Shown piece by piece: positions 1-9,926 of a stretch of DNA of 64,000 nucleotides; within the stretch, counting starts at the first letter, position 1, and the number at the start of each line of letters is the position of its first letter. Below the pieces are notes generated by a model. It was given only the letters and a program-made list of their open reading frames with translations. It searched no databases and was not told the origin of the DNA. Source of the DNA: Actinomadura macra NBRC 14102 (GTDB lineage Bacteria; Actinomycetota; Actinomycetes; Streptosporangiales; Streptosporangiaceae); the NCBI RefSeq assembly GCF_001552215.1, contig NZ_BCQT01000003.1, positions 62,001-126,000 of the forward strand, given 5' to 3'. The translations under genes and the position numbers were made by a program.

Positions 1-1070
1 CCGACACGCCAGGACGACTCACCCGCCCGTCCAATGGGGACGAACTGCGCCGCACCGTCCTGTGGCTGGCAGGTTCCCCCAACCTCGCCAGCAAGACATG
101 GGTGACCTCGCAGTACGACAGGTACGTCCTGGGCAACACGGTGCTGGCGATGCCCGACAACGCGGGCGTCGTCCGTATCGACGACGAGTCGGGCCTTGGC
201 ATCGCCTTGTCCCTGGACGGCAACGGCCGTTATACGCGCCTCGACCCGTACTCTGGCGCCCAGCTCGCACTGTCGGAGGCGTACCGCAACGTCGCCGCCA
301 CAGGTGCCCGACCCCTCGCCGTCACCAACTGCCTCAACTTCGGCTCCCCCGAGGACCCGGGCGTGATGTGGCAGTTCGCGCGCGCCGTCGAGGGCCTGGC
401 CGACGCGTGCCAGTACCTCGGCGTCCCGGTGACGGGAGGCAACGTCAGCTTCTACAACCAGACCGGCACCACGCCGATCAACCCGACCCCGGTCATCGGT
501 GTCCTCGGCGTCCATGACGACGTACGCCGTCGCGTGAACATGTCCCTCACGTCCGACGGCGCCACGATCGCGCTCCTCGGTGAGACGCGCGAGGAGTTCG
601 GCGGCTCGGAATGGGCGCATGTGGTCTACGGCCACCTGGGCGGCCTCCCTCCGCTGGTCGACCTGAAGGCCGAGGCGGCGCTGGCCGGCGTCATGGTCCA
701 GGCCGTCCGGGAGGGACTGGTCACCGCGGTGCACGACCTGTCGGACGGCGGCCTCTCGCAGACGCTGGTCGAATCGTGCCTGCGCGGCGGCCTCGGCGCG
801 CGGATCACCCTGCCGGGCGACCCCTTCGTCTCGCTGTTCAGCGAGTCGGTCGCGCGGGCGATGGTGGCGGTGCGCTCGGGCGCCGAGGCGCGTCTCGCGG
901 CGCTGTGCGAGGCGGCGGGGGTCCCGGTCTCCCAGATCGGCGTCGCCGGCGGCGATTCGCTCACCGTGACGGGCCGCGGCCCCGAGGGCGAGCAGCAGGA
1001 GCTCTTCGCGATCCCGCTGGCCGAACTCCGCGAGGCCCACGAGCGGATGCTTCCCAGCTACGCCAACTGA
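1..1070 (+). CDS. purL: Phosphoribosylformylglycinamidine synthase subunit PurL, 3' part
   Basis: C-terminal part of the ATP-dependent amidotransferase subunit that converts FGAR to FGAM in de novo purine synthesis. The frame is open from base 3 with no start in the window, so the gene begins to the left. About 356 residues are visible. The segment [15 protein letters not shown] followed by GNTV is typical of the middle of PurL, and [11 protein letters not shown] plus HDLSDGG are family signatures of the AIRS-like domains. The stop is followed by a strong hairpin. purF and purM lie 7-9 kb downstream on the same strand, so the pathway genes are clustered but interrupted. Confidence 0.95.
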   Translation, partial: DTPGRLTRPSNGDELRRTVLWLAGSPNLASKTWVTSQYDRYVLGNTVLAMPDNAGVVRIDDESGLGIALSLDGNGRYTRLDPYSGAQLALSEAYRNVAATGARPLAVTNCLNFGSPEDPGVMWQFARAVEGLADACQYLGVPVTGGNVSFYNQTGTTPINPTPVIGVLGVHDDVRRRVNMSLTSDGATIALLGETREEFGGSEWAHVVYGHLGGLPPLVDLKAEAALAGVMVQAVREGLVTAVHDLSDGGLSQTLVESCLRGGLGARITLPGDPFVSLFSESVARAMVAVRSGAEARLAALCEAAGVPVSQIGVAGGDSLTVTGRGPEGEQQELFAIPLAELREAHERMLPSYAN

Positions 1071-1083
1071 CCCGAATAACCAC

Positions 1084-1116
1084 AAAGGGCGCCCCGTCCA
1101 ACCCGGGGCGCCCTTT
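1084..1116. terminator. Bidirectional hairpin terminator after purL
   Basis: Perfect 13-bp stem (AAAGGGCGCCCCG / CGGGGCGCCCTTT) with a 7-nt loop. It lies between the purL stop and the end of the convergent secreted-protein gene, so it can serve both. Confidence 0.85.
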
Positions 1117-1236
1117 ACTGCGTTCAGCGCGTCCTGAAAGCCCCCTGGACGCTCCTGATGCCATGCCACGGCCGGAACGCCGAGTTGCCCGCCTCACGAG
1201 ACGTCCCGAACGGCAGTGTCTCGAGAAGGGGCGGGG

Positions 1237-2202
1237 TCAGAACACCGAGACGTGGACGTGGTCGTAGTGGTTGGCGGTCACTCCGCCGCGGTTCTCCATG
1301 CTGCGCCAGCCGGGGCTCCGCAGGTCGTAGATGCGCTGCCGCCAGATGATGTACTTGATGCCGAGAGCGCTGGCGTGCGCGATCGCGTAAGCGGCGGTGC
1401 GGTCGCCCAGGGACTGGGCGCTGCCCGTGGCCATCTGGCCGCCGGTCGTCACCATGAAGTCGCAGGCGTGGCCGGTGCCGTGGTCCTGCGGGTCACCTGT
1501 ATTGCGGACGCACCCGATCGTCGGATACGGCCCTGTCTCCAGGTCAAGGGTGTTCTTGACCTTGAGCATTCGGGGGGTGACGCCGCCCATGCCGATGCTG
1601 GGGGACTCGGGCTTGTACTTCTTGACCAGCTTCCGGATGCGGTCCTTCTCCGCGAGCAGGTCTTTGATCTCCTTCTGCAGTGCCGCGATCTTCTGCTGGG
1701 CCTGCCTGCGGGCCTGGTCCTGCTGGGAGACCAGGGACTGGATCTGCTCGACCTTCGCCGCCTTGTTCTGCGCGAGGTGGCTGACGAGGGTGACGTTGCT
1801 CAGCAGCTCGGACGGGTTGTCGCTGGCCATGATGGACACGGTGGGGTCCTGGCCGTTCAGCATGTACTGGGACGCGGCCATCTGGGCGACGAGCCCGCGA
1901 GCCTCGGTGAGGTCGGTCTGCAGGAGTCTGGACTTGTCCAGGGCCTCCTTGGCCGCGTACTGCGCGTCCTTCAGTTTGGCGAGGTCACCGCCGTACGCCT
2001 TGTCGAGCTTTTCGATCTGGGCGTTGAGCCGGCTGAACTTGCTGCTGTCGCCGGGGTCCGCGGCGAGGGCGTTGGCGGACGCGAGAGCGGCGGCGGGTGC
2101 CGCGGACGCGGATGGGACTGCTCCGCCGGCCAGGGGCAAGGCGGTGACGATGGCCGCGAGGGCCACGGTGGCGCGCCGGAGGGTGGAGGTGGGGGTCTCC
2201 AC
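1237..2202 (-). CDS. Secreted coiled-coil protein with C-terminal peptidase-like (ARB_07466/VanY-like) domain
   Basis: About 321 residues. It starts with a Sec signal peptide (basic ATLRRA-type start, hydrophobic ALAAIVTALPLAGG, then Ala-rich cleavage site). Residues ~55-190 form a long charged heptad-like coiled coil (for example AQNKAAKVEQIQSLVSQQDQ). The C-terminal ~110 residues carry GTGHACDF and HYDHVHVSVF, resembling the metal-binding pattern of LAS/VanY-like peptidases. A cell-wall role, like RipA-type partner proteins, is inferred. I chose a GTG start because GAGGAG sits 5 nt upstream; an ATG 18 nt earlier lacks a ribosome site. It is convergent with purL. Confidence 0.8.
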   Translation of the reverse strand: METPTSTLRRATVALAAIVTALPLAGGAVPSASAAPAAALASANALAADPGDSSKFSRLNAQIEKLDKAYGGDLAKLKDAQYAAKEALDKSRLLQTDLTEARGLVAQMAASQYMLNGQDPTVSIMASDNPSELLSNVTLVSHLAQNKAAKVEQIQSLVSQQDQARRQAQQKIAALQKEIKDLLAEKDRIRKLVKKYKPESPSIGMGGVTPRMLKVKNTLDLETGPYPTIGCVRNTGDPQDHGTGHACDFMVTTGGQMATGSAQSLGDRTAAYAIAHASALGIKYIIWRQRIYDLRSPGWRSMENRGGVTANHYDHVHVSVF

Positions 2203-2487
2203 GTCTTCTCCTCTCCTCATGGGCCTACCGGGTTAGCTGACGGGTTCGGGCTGGAGTGTGCCCTATCACGGACCGGCAGGTCCGCGAATTCACCCCGGCC
2301 GGGTCGTCCCGGCTGGTGGGTCCCCGGTTCCCGGGCTCGCGCCGCGGGATTCGGCCATCTGTCCGGCTGACCCGCGACTTTCGGGCGGGGCTGCCGGACG
2401 GTTGTGAAATGGACTGTGATCGGGACCGTCCGTTGCCTCGCCAAGATTAGACCCCAGCGGCGCGTCGGACGGGCCCGAAGCCCGGGA

Positions 2488-2516
2488 AGCCCGGCCCCCT
2501 TGCTGGGAGCCGGGCT
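2488..2516 (-). terminator. Hairpin terminator downstream of the S8 protease
   Basis: 8-bp stem AGCCCGGC / GCCGGGCT with a 13-nt loop, just past the protease stop. The rest of the 2203-2533 gap shows no gene. Confidence 0.6.
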
Positions 2517-2533
2517 ATCTTATGTGACGGGAA

Positions 2534-3703
2534 TCACAATTTGCCCTTGTAGAGCAACCTGTTCGCCTGCCCGCGCAGCCGTCCGACGGCGTTCTTGGTG
2601 GAGTTGTCGTTCAGCCACTTCTGCACGGTCGGGAAGGTCGCCTTGGGGTGGGTCGTCAGGTAGAGCGCCGCGACCCCGCTCACGTAGGGCGTGGCCATCG
2701 ACGTTCCGCTGATGGACTTGGAACCGCCGCCGGGCCAGGTGGAGGTGATGCCGTAGCCGGGCGCGTTGATGTCCACGCACTTGCCCCAGTTGGACCAGTC
2801 GGCGCGGTTGTCGTAGACGGTGGTCGCGCCGACCGTCATGACCCAGCTCGCGCTGGCCGGCGAGGTCTGGCAGGCGTCCATGTTGTCGTTGCCCGCGGCG
2901 ACGGACACGAACACGCCCGACTTGGACAGGTTCGCGACCGCGGTGTTCAGCGCCGCGGACTTCGGCCCGCCGACGGACATGTTCGCGACGGCCGGCTTGG
3001 CGGCGTGGGTGCGCAGCCACTGCGCGGCGGCGACGAGGTTGGACATCGCCCCGGTGCCGTCGCAGCCGAGGACGCGCAGCGCCCGCAGCTTGACGTTCTT
3101 GGCGACGCCGTACGTCTTCGACCCGATGATGCCGGCGACGTGCGTTCCGTGCCCGTTGCAGTCGTTGCCGTCCGGGAACTCGCTCGCCTTCCACGCGACG
3201 GCCGCACGTCCGCCGAACTCCTTGTGGCCGACGGCGAGGCCGGTGTCGATGACGTACGCCGTCACGCCCGTTCCGGTGGCGGTGTAGGTGTAGGTCTTCG
3301 ACAGCTTCCGCCCGCGCTGGTCGATGCGGTCCAGGCCCCAGGGCAGCGGTGCGCGCTGCGTCTTGGCCGCGAGCTTGACGACCTGGTCCTGCTCGATCGC
3401 GGCGACGCGCTTGTCGCGGCGCAGCTTGTCGAGCTGGTCGCCGGTGAGCCGCGCGGCGAACCCGTTCAGGACGCCGTCGAACCGCTGGACGCCGGCCGCA
3501 CGTACGTTCTTGGCAGTGGCATCACTCGACGCGCCGTCCTTCAGCGTGACGATGTACCGGCCGGGCAGCGGAGTGCCCTGGGCGGCCGTCACCTGGACGG
3601 ACGACGGGGAGGAATCGGCGGTGAGGACCGGAAGCGCCGCCGCGCCACCCACGCATGTCGCGACCGCGCCGGCCAGTAGGAGCCTTCGGTGGACAGCCCG
3701 CAA
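2534..3703 (-). CDS. Secreted subtilisin-like serine protease (S8 family)
   Basis: 389 residues. The order is signal peptide (RRLLLAGAVATCVGGAAAL), inhibitor-I9-type propeptide (YIVTLKDGAS ... RFDGVLNGFAARL), then the catalytic domain. All three triad motifs are visible: Asp in AYVIDTGLAVGH, His in GHGTHVAGIIGS, Ser in SGTSMATPYVSGVA; the oxyanion Asn is probably in SVAAGNDN. I chose a TTG start because AAGGAG lies 6 nt upstream and it places the signal peptide at the N-terminus; the in-frame ATG 156 nt upstream would add an implausible leader. It is likely exported and self-processed for extracellular protein degradation. Confidence 0.93.
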   Translation of the reverse strand: MRAVHRRLLLAGAVATCVGGAAALPVLTADSSPSSVQVTAAQGTPLPGRYIVTLKDGASSDATAKNVRAAGVQRFDGVLNGFAARLTGDQLDKLRRDKRVAAIEQDQVVKLAAKTQRAPLPWGLDRIDQRGRKLSKTYTYTATGTGVTAYVIDTGLAVGHKEFGGRAAVAWKASEFPDGNDCNGHGTHVAGIIGSKTYGVAKNVKLRALRVLGCDGTGAMSNLVAAAQWLRTHAAKPAVANMSVGGPKSAALNTAVANLSKSGVFVSVAAGNDNMDACQTSPASASWVMTVGATTVYDNRADWSNWGKCVDINAPGYGITSTWPGGGSKSISGTSMATPYVSGVAALYLTTHPKATFPTVQKWLNDNSTKNAVGRLRGQANRLLYKGKL

Positions 3704-3828
3704 GGCGTCTCCTTCTGTCGAGAGGGCCCGCGCGAGGCGGAGCCCCGTCGGGGGGTTGGGGGGTGCGGGGAGGTCGAGACTTCGACCGATGGGAACCTTA
3801 GCGGATCTATACAGAAATACGCCGCTAA

Positions 3829-3841
3829 ATCGGTCACCGAT
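3829..3841 (-). promoter_or_regulatory. Possible operator/promoter region of the S8 protease
   Basis: Perfect inverted repeat ATCGGT-c-ACCGAT. On the minus strand it lies just upstream of an AT-rich TATAGAT that could be a -10 element at about 3804-3810. The regulator is unknown. Confidence 0.35.
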
Positions 3842-3869
3842 ACCGGTCATGGCGTACAACTGTGATCTA

Positions 3870-4386
3870 CGAAAGACGGCTGAACCGTGACGGATTCGTC
3901 ATTTGCGGCATCCACTCGGCCGCGACCGGTTCTTGATCTTCGGGCCTGCCCTGGAGCGGCGGAGTTCTGCTTTGCGATCCCGAACGGCCGCGATCCGACC
4001 ACGCTTCACGAAGACCGATGAAACCGTGACCAGGCCGAAGGTTCTCCGACATGGTCGAGCCGCGACCAGGATGACCTTCTCCAAGACGGCCGGGCCCGCG
4101 CCCCGTTGATCTTCTCCGGGACGGCCTGAACGCGGCCGGGCCCGGGACCCTGGAACGACCTGAGCCGCGGCCGGGGGGAGGTGCTTGGACGGCTGAGCTG
4201 TTGCCGGGTTGATGATTCTCCAGGACGACTGAGCCGCGAAACGGGTCGAGGTTCCCGGAGAGAGCTGAGTTGCCGGCCGAAGGTTCCCGGAACTCGGGGA
4301 GACACGGCGGGACGCGGCGTCCGGAACGAGCCGCGCCCCAACCGACATGGGTCTTCGGGAACGGCTGACCCACGGCCGGGAGCGTT
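3870..4386. repeat. Degenerate ~35-bp tandem repeat tract
   Basis: About 14 imperfect units of 32-38 bp fill the gap between the protease and the kinase. Many units begin with TTCTCC or TTCCCGG, continue with a GACGGCTGAGCC-like block, and end in a GCGGCCGGG-like block. Overlapping frames are open here, but the products are Arg/Pro-rich and unlike any protein I know, so I regard the tract as non-coding. Confidence 0.55.
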
Positions 4387-4437
4387 AGGTTTCTGGGGTG
4401 GCCGAGTTGCGCGCGAACGGGGAACCTCGGGTGCGGC

Positions 4438-6624
4438 TCAGCCGCGACTGAGCCGACCGGAGTAGCCCAATTGCGTCCCTGGTCTGCTCCAGGTGTACTG
4501 CAGCGTTCCGTCCGGCTGGCGGGACACGCGCACGGTTCCGCTGGTGCACGGCTTGGGGACGGCCAGGTTCATGTTCAGGGAAGCCTCTGTCCCCTTGCTC
4601 AACGTCAGCGTCCCGGTGCAGTTCTCCCGCGGATAGACCGCGCGCGCGGTCGTGCCACCGGTCTCGAACGTGACCTCGATGGGGAACGAGACATTGCGGT
4701 TGGTGTTGACGACCGTCCCCTTCCACGTCCCGGCGAACGAGGCCGGAATGGTGGTCACCGGACGGTTGTCCGACGCGTTGGTCTGGTCCGGGGGCGGCCC
4801 GGTGTCGTCCGCCTTGAGTTGTGGCCACAGCACCAGCGTGATGATCGCGATGCCGACCCCGACCCCGATGGTCAGGGACAGCGCGACGCCGAGCACATGG
4901 TTGCTCGGACGGCGGAGCCTGCCCAGAGCCAGCGCCACCGGGGACTGGTGCTCGCCGCTCTCCCCCGGGGGCCGCAGCCCTGGAATCAGGTGCGGCGCCG
5001 ATTGCCTGGTCGGTTCCGTGTGGCCGGCCGGCCCCTGCAGGTCGATCGACTCGAACGCCGTCGTCTGATCGGGGGCCGAACCGAGCGCGTCGAACGCGGT
5101 GGTCGCTGCGGAGGCTTCAGAAGTCACCGCGCCGAACGTGGCGGTCGGCTCGAACGCCGCCGGGTCGAGGTCGGTCGCCGAGGGCTCGTTCTTGGGAGGT
5201 CGCGTCCAAGACGGCTGGGACGCCCCCGACGGCGGCGAGGCCGGATGCGGCGGCGTCGTCCGCGGCGGCGGGGACGACGGGAAAACAGCCCCCGGCATCG
5301 GCTGCCCGAGCGCTTCCGCGTACGAGGCATTGCTGAACGCGGAACCCCGCGGGCGCGGCCCGTCGAACGTGCCCGACGGAGGGTTCGAGGACGGGGGTGA
5401 CAGCGGGTCAGGCGGCGCGAGCGGGCTCGTTGGACTCGGCACCCCTGGTTCGGCCGAGGCCGAAGGCGGCGCTCCCATGGGCGACCGTTGAGGTGGCCCC
5501 ACCGGTGGTGGGGCGGAACCAATGCCACCCACTTCTGACTCCGCCGAAGCGTCACCCAACCCCGCCGCGGGTCTGCCTGCACTAGCCAAGGGGCCATTTG
5601 CCCCCTTCGACGGGGCGCTCGACCCCGCTGCGCGGACTGAGCCCGCACTCGCAGGGCCGGCGGACGGCGACGGACCGTCTGCGAGAGGAGTGGCCGGTGG
5701 CGCGGCAGCCGGAGCAGGCGGCTTCGGGGCTTGGTCCGGCGACGAGGTGGCCCCCGCCGCGAGGGCGCGCCCCTCTTCCACCATGGACGCCGGCATGCGG
5801 TCGATGAGATCGCCGCTCTCCTCCAAGAGCCGCTTGAGGATTCGCCTCGCGCTCGGACGCTCGGACGGGGACTTGGCGAACGCGTCCGCCATGACCTCGC
5901 GTAGAGAATCCGGAACGGCCGACAGATCCGGGTCGTCATAGACGATCCGCTGCATGATCTCGGACGGCGAGTCCTCCCCGAAGGGAGGCTTGCCGGTGAC
6001 CGCGAACAGCATGGTCGAAGCCCAGGCGAACACGTCGGCGGCCGGGCCGATGCCCTGGCCGCTGAGCTGCTCGGGAGCCTTGTAAGTGGGATCCTCGGTG
6101 ACCCGTCCGGCGGGAGTGGCGTTCACGGCCTCCAAGGCGCGGGCGATGCCGAAGTCACTCATCCTGGGCCCGGACCGCCCGAGGAGGACGTTCCCGGGTT
6201 TCACGTCATGGTGCAGGGCGCCCGCACGGTGGACTGCCGCGATCGCCACCGCGGTTCCGACGGCCAGGCGTTCGACGACCGCGCCGCCACGCACGCCTTC
6301 CTCGTCCACGAGTTGCTGTAGCGAAGGCCCGTCCACCCACTCGCTCACCACATATGGACGGTCGCCCTCCACATCCGCGTCCAGGATCGCCGCCGTGCAG
6401 AAGCCGGAGACCTTGCGCGCCTTGGTGAATGAACTGGCGAAACGGGACCGTGCCACAGGTTCGCCGCTCAGCCGGACATGCAAGAGCTTGACCGCCACGA
6501 CACCGCCGGCCGCGTCCCTGCCGAGGAAGACGGCGCCCTGCTCGCCGACGCCGAGCCGGCCCGTGATCTCGTACGCGCCGAGTCTTCGCGGGTCACCCGG
6601 CTGCAGGGGCAGCGCCTCGGGCAT
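4438..6624 (-). CDS. Membrane Ser/Thr protein kinase (PknB-like kinase domain)
   Basis: 728 residues. The N-terminal kinase domain (~15-270) shows the Gly loop [14 protein letters not shown], catalytic Lys46 in [17 protein letters not shown] (HRD replaced by HHD) and DFGIA at 157. Residues ~290-570 are a Pro/Ala/Ser-rich linker. One transmembrane helix lies at about 578-600 ([20 protein letters not shown]), followed by a ~125-residue external domain with two Cys that could form a disulfide; no PASTA repeats are present. The ATG at 6624 has GGAGG 8 nt upstream. It probably senses an extracytoplasmic cue and phosphorylates cytoplasmic targets. Confidence 0.92.
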   Translation of the reverse strand: MPEALPLQPGDPRRLGAYEITGRLGVGEQGAVFLGRDAAGGVVAVKLLHVRLSGEPVARSRFASSFTKARKVSGFCTAAILDADVEGDRPYVVSEWVDGPSLQQLVDEEGVRGGAVVERLAVGTAVAIAAVHRAGALHHDVKPGNVLLGRSGPRMSDFGIARALEAVNATPAGRVTEDPTYKAPEQLSGQGIGPAADVFAWASTMLFAVTGKPPFGEDSPSEIMQRIVYDDPDLSAVPDSLREVMADAFAKSPSERPSARRILKRLLEESGDLIDRMPASMVEEGRALAAGATSSPDQAPKPPAPAAAPPATPLADGPSPSAGPASAGSVRAAGSSAPSKGANGPLASAGRPAAGLGDASAESEVGGIGSAPPPVGPPQRSPMGAPPSASAEPGVPSPTSPLAPPDPLSPPSSNPPSGTFDGPRPRGSAFSNASYAEALGQPMPGAVFPSSPPPRTTPPHPASPPSGASQPSWTRPPKNEPSATDLDPAAFEPTATFGAVTSEASAATTAFDALGSAPDQTTAFESIDLQGPAGHTEPTRQSAPHLIPGLRPPGESGEHQSPVALALGRLRRPSNHVLGVALSLTIGVGVGIAIITLVLWPQLKADDTGPPPDQTNASDNRPVTTIPASFAGTWKGTVVNTNRNVSFPIEVTFETGGTTARAVYPRENCTGTLTLSKGTEASLNMNLAVPKPCTSGTVRVSRQPDGTLQYTWSRPGTQLGYSGRLSRG

Positions 6625-6786
6625 CTGACGAACCTCCGTGTCCTGCGGGGACCGCGTCCCCGGCCGTCCCCGTTCCCTTCGCTCCCCCATGCCTGGCACC
6701 GGGGTCCATTTTTACCGCCTGCGAGGCGTTCTGCCGCCAGAGCCGCTGAGTCGATCTCAGTCCGTAGCCCAGTAGTGTCGATCGCG

Positions 6787-7230
6787 ATGCCGCGCACACC
6801 GCTCTCCTCTGCCGTCCTGAACGAGCAGCGCATCGCGCTCGGCCTGCCGCCCTACAGCGGTACGGACGAGCCCGCTGAGCTGCGCCGTGCAGCCTTCGAC
6901 ACCGTTCTGGCCTCGGTCGAGGCCGGAACCGCCGAGCCGTCCCGTCCGGTCGTTCAGGGAGCGGTGCGGTTCCTGCTCGATCGCCTGGCGGAGCTCGCGC
7001 CCGGCCGATCGGTGGAGGTCCGCGTCCCCCCGCACGCCGCCGTTCAGTGCATCAACGGCCCGCACCATACCCGTGGAACCCCTCCGAATGTGGTGGAGAT
7101 GGATTCCGCCGCCTGGATCGCCTTGGCCACTGGGCGTCTGGCCTGGGCAGATGCACTAGCCACCGGTAGAGTTCGAGCCAGCGGCGCACGCGCGGACCTC
7201 TCCGACCATCTCCCCCTTCCCCTGGCCTGA
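6787..7230 (+). CDS. Sterol-carrier-family (SCP2-like) protein
   Basis: 147 residues, matching a small actinobacterial family annotated as sterol carrier protein and often found near purF. The N-terminal half is helical. The C-terminal half has the SCP2-like stretch [14 protein letters not shown] and ends with an [16 protein letters not shown] pattern. No signal peptide is seen, so it is cytoplasmic. Its ligand and its link to purine synthesis are unknown. It is divergent from the kinase across ~160 bp, so the two promoters must lie in 6625-6786. Confidence 0.85.
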   Translation: MPRTPLSSAVLNEQRIALGLPPYSGTDEPAELRRAAFDTVLASVEAGTAEPSRPVVQGAVRFLLDRLAELAPGRSVEVRVPPHAAVQCINGPHHTRGTPPNVVEMDSAAWIALATGRLAWADALATGRVRASGARADLSDHLPLPLA

Positions 7231-7479
7231 CCGGCCCCATCGGGCACTACCGCCCACTCCAGGCCATGGGCCCCGTTGCAACTGCGGCGGTCGCGCAATG
7301 GCGCCTCCCCACTTATCCCGCCGAGACAAGCGACCAGGCCCCCACCAGCGTCCCACCTGGCCAAGTACGCAAAGACCCCACGAAACTGAGCGCCGCCCGT
7401 CCCCGCCGAGTCCCCGGCCTGTGATTCCCGCCACCCTCCACCCTGACCACTCCGATCAGTCCCGCCCCTGCCGCCCCTG

Positions 7480-7569
7480 CTGATCGCGCCGACCGGGCTG
7501 ATCGCGCCGACCGGGCTGATCGCGCCGACCGGGCTGATCGCGCCGACCGGGCTGATCGCGCCGGCCGTG
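7480..7569. repeat. 18-bp tandem repeat, five copies
   Basis: Four perfect copies of CTGATCGCGCCGACCGGG and one variant ending CCGGCCGTG, in the otherwise empty gap 7231-7711. The unit length is a multiple of three, which keeps shadow frames open, but no protein here looks genuine. Confidence 0.9.
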
Positions 7570-7711
7570 CCGATCCTGGCGATTTCCTGGCTGGATGTCG
7601 GGGGGCGAGCGGCGGGGGAGACGGGAGGTCGCGTGGCGGGAGGCATGACCGGGGGTTGGTGGAGTGCGGCTGGGAACGGGTGCTTGGGGGGCGTCAGAGC
7701 GGGCGGATGGA

Positions 7712-8083
7712 TTAGTGGGGACGGGCGGAGTGGGTGAAGGGGAACTCGCGTTCTACGCAGGTTCGGCGGGCGGTGTCGGTGGGGTACTTGGAGTCGTCGC
7801 CGCATTGGGCGGCTTTGCTCAGCAACCAGGACAGGATCAGGGAGCCGAGGAGCAGGGCGACCGCCGAGAAGATCATGCCTGTCACTGTCAGCCTGCGCTC
7901 GGTGTCGCCGCGGAGCAGGGAGATCGTTCCGAGGACGAGGCCGGCGACGGCTGGGAGCACGCCTGCCAGGCAGACGACGAGCCCTACGAGCCCGACGATT
8001 CCGAGGATCAGGACCGTTCGCGCCGTGCCGCTTCGCCGCGGCGGCGCCGGAGGCGCGTAGGTCCGGTATCCAGGCATCGTCAT
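7712..8083 (-). CDS. Small membrane protein, DUF4190-like
   Basis: 123 residues. A short Pro/Tyr-rich N-terminus (PGYRTYAPPAPPRRSG) precedes two to three hydrophobic helices (VLILGIVGLVGLVVCLAGVL, a Gly-rich helix with ISLLRGD, and MIFSAVALLLGSLILSWLL). This pattern is common in actinobacterial DUF4190 proteins. Two Cys occur in the C-terminal tail. GGGGAGG lies 5 nt before the ATG. The function is unknown. It is divergent from purF. Confidence 0.75.
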   Translation of the reverse strand: MTMPGYRTYAPPAPPRRSGTARTVLILGIVGLVGLVVCLAGVLPAVAGLVLGTISLLRGDTERRLTVTGMIFSAVALLLGSLILSWLLSKAAQCGDDSKYPTDTARRTCVEREFPFTHSARPH

Positions 8084-8183
8084 GCGTACCTCCCCCTGTC
8101 GGGCACCACATTTCCGTGCCCTGCGCGAAGGGCACGGATCCAGGGGGTAAAGGTCGCTTAAGGAGATCCGCCGATCGGAGCAG

Positions 8184-9812
8184 GTGAACGTGGCAACTAG
8201 ACTGGCTGACGTGCCTCTTCGTGATGGACGTCTGAGCCACGACATCGACCCCTCCGACCGCCCTCCGCAGGACGCCTGCGGGGTCTTCGGCGTCTGGGTT
8301 CCCGCTGACCAGGCGTCGCGGGCCGAGGTGAGCAAGCTCACCTACTACGGTCTTTACGCGCTGCAGCACCGGGGCCAGGAGTCGGCCGGTATCGCGGTCA
8401 GCGACGGGTCCCGCATCGTCGTGTTCAAGGACATGGGTCTTGTCGCTCAGGTCTTCGACGAGTCGGTGCTGAACACGTTGCGTGGCCACATCGCCGTCGG
8501 CCACTGCCGGTACTCGACCACTGGCGCACCGACGTGGGAGAACGCGCAGCCCACGTTCAGGTCGACCGACGAGGGCGGGCTCGCGCTCGTCCACAACGGC
8601 AACTTGATCAACACGCTGGAACTGGCCACCAGGCTGGAGCCGGGAGTGCTGACCGCGACGACCGACACCGAGGTGCTGACGGCCCTGCTCGCCACCCGCG
8701 AGCGCGGCCCGGAGGTTCCGGGGCTGGACGAGTCCTCGCCGTTGGACGGGGCGCCGAATGATGGGCCACCGCCGGGGTGCCGAAGTGACAACGGCGCGCG
8801 AGCCAACGGACACTCCTCTGCCGTCCGTGGTGAAGTCGTCACGCGGGGTGGCGGGCCGCTGGCGGCGGCGCGGGAGATTCTCCCGGCCACACGTGGTGCC
8901 TACTCCCTGGTCTTCATGGACGAGGAGACCCTGTACGCCGCGCGGGACCCCGAAGGCATCCGTCCGTTGGTCCTCGGAAAGCTTGAGGACCGGGGGTGGG
9001 TGGTCGCCTCCGAGACCGCGGCACTCGACATCGTCGGTGCCCGGTTCGTCCGGGAGATCGAACCGGGCGAGATGGTCGCCATCGACGGGGACGGCGTGCG
9101 CTCCGAGCGGTTCGCCGAGCCGCGGCCCAAGGGCTGCCTGTTCGAGTACGTCTACCTGGCCAGGCCCGACACCACGATCGCCGGACGCAGCGTCCAGGCC
9201 ACCCGGGTGGAGGTCGGACGGCGACTGGCTCGCGAGCATCCGGTCGAAGGTGACATGGTCATCCCGACGCCGGAGTCGGGGACCCCGGCCGCGATCGGCT
9301 ACGCGGAGGCCTCCGGGATTCCCTACGGCCAGGGCCTGGTGAAGAACTCCTACGTCGGCCGCACGTTCATCCAGCCGTCCCAGACCATCCGCCAGCTCGG
9401 AATCCGCCTCAAGCTGAACCCGCTGCGCGAGGCGATCGAGGGCAAGCGGCTGATCGTGGTGGACGACTCGATCGTGCGCGGCAACACCCAGCGGGCGATC
9501 GTCTCGATGCTGCGGGATGCGGGTGCCGCCGAGGTCCATGTGCGGATCTCCAGCCCGCCCGTGGCATGGCCGTGTTTCTACGGCATCGACTTCGCCACGC
9601 GCGCCGAACTGATCGCGGGAAACCTGTCGGTCGAGGAGATCCGCGACTCCATCGGGGCCGACTCGCTCGGATACATCTCTTTGGACGAGCTGATCTCCGC
9701 ATCCCATATCGCCAAGGACAACCTGTGCCGGGCGTGCTTCGACGGCGTCTACCCGATCGAGGTGGAGCGGGATGCCCGGGGGAAGTATCTCCTTGAGGCC
9801 ACCCGTTCCTGA
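8184..9812 (+). CDS. purF: Amidophosphoribosyltransferase
   Basis: 542 residues; it makes 5-phosphoribosylamine from PRPP and glutamine, the first committed step of purine synthesis. The N-terminal glutaminase nucleophile is Cys32 in ACGVFGVW, exposed after propeptide removal. The PRPP loop is LIVVDDSIVRGNTQ. C-terminal Cys residues (DNLCRACFDG) fit the Fe-S type enzyme. Odd: residues ~173-222 form an extra Gly/Pro/Ser-rich insert of about 50 residues inside the glutaminase domain, where most homologues have a short loop. The start is GTG; other GTGs at 8190 and 8211 are possible. Confidence 0.96.
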   Translation: MNVATRLADVPLRDGRLSHDIDPSDRPPQDACGVFGVWVPADQASRAEVSKLTYYGLYALQHRGQESAGIAVSDGSRIVVFKDMGLVAQVFDESVLNTLRGHIAVGHCRYSTTGAPTWENAQPTFRSTDEGGLALVHNGNLINTLELATRLEPGVLTATTDTEVLTALLATRERGPEVPGLDESSPLDGAPNDGPPPGCRSDNGARANGHSSAVRGEVVTRGGGPLAAAREILPATRGAYSLVFMDEETLYAARDPEGIRPLVLGKLEDRGWVVASETAALDIVGARFVREIEPGEMVAIDGDGVRSERFAEPRPKGCLFEYVYLARPDTTIAGRSVQATRVEVGRRLAREHPVEGDMVIPTPESGTPAAIGYAEASGIPYGQGLVKNSYVGRTFIQPSQTIRQLGIRLKLNPLREAIEGKRLIVVDDSIVRGNTQRAIVSMLRDAGAAEVHVRISSPPVAWPCFYGIDFATRAELIAGNLSVEEIRDSIGADSLGYISLDELISASHIAKDNLCRACFDGVYPIEVERDARGKYLLEATRS

Positions 9813-9819
9813 GCGTGCC

Positions 9820-9845
9820 TGGGGGTTCTCGGTCGAGAGCCCCCA
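9820..9845 (+). terminator. Hairpin between purF and purM
   Basis: 11-bp stem (TGGGGGTTCTC / GAGAGCCCCCA, one G-U pair) with a 4-nt loop, 7 bp after the purF stop. It could attenuate read-through into purM. Confidence 0.7.
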
Positions 9846-9926
9846 TGGTGGTCGTGCGGTCGTTCGGCCGTCCCGGACCGTTCTCAAGTTCGGCATCGCG
9901 TACCAGACCCTTTCCGAGAGGATGAG

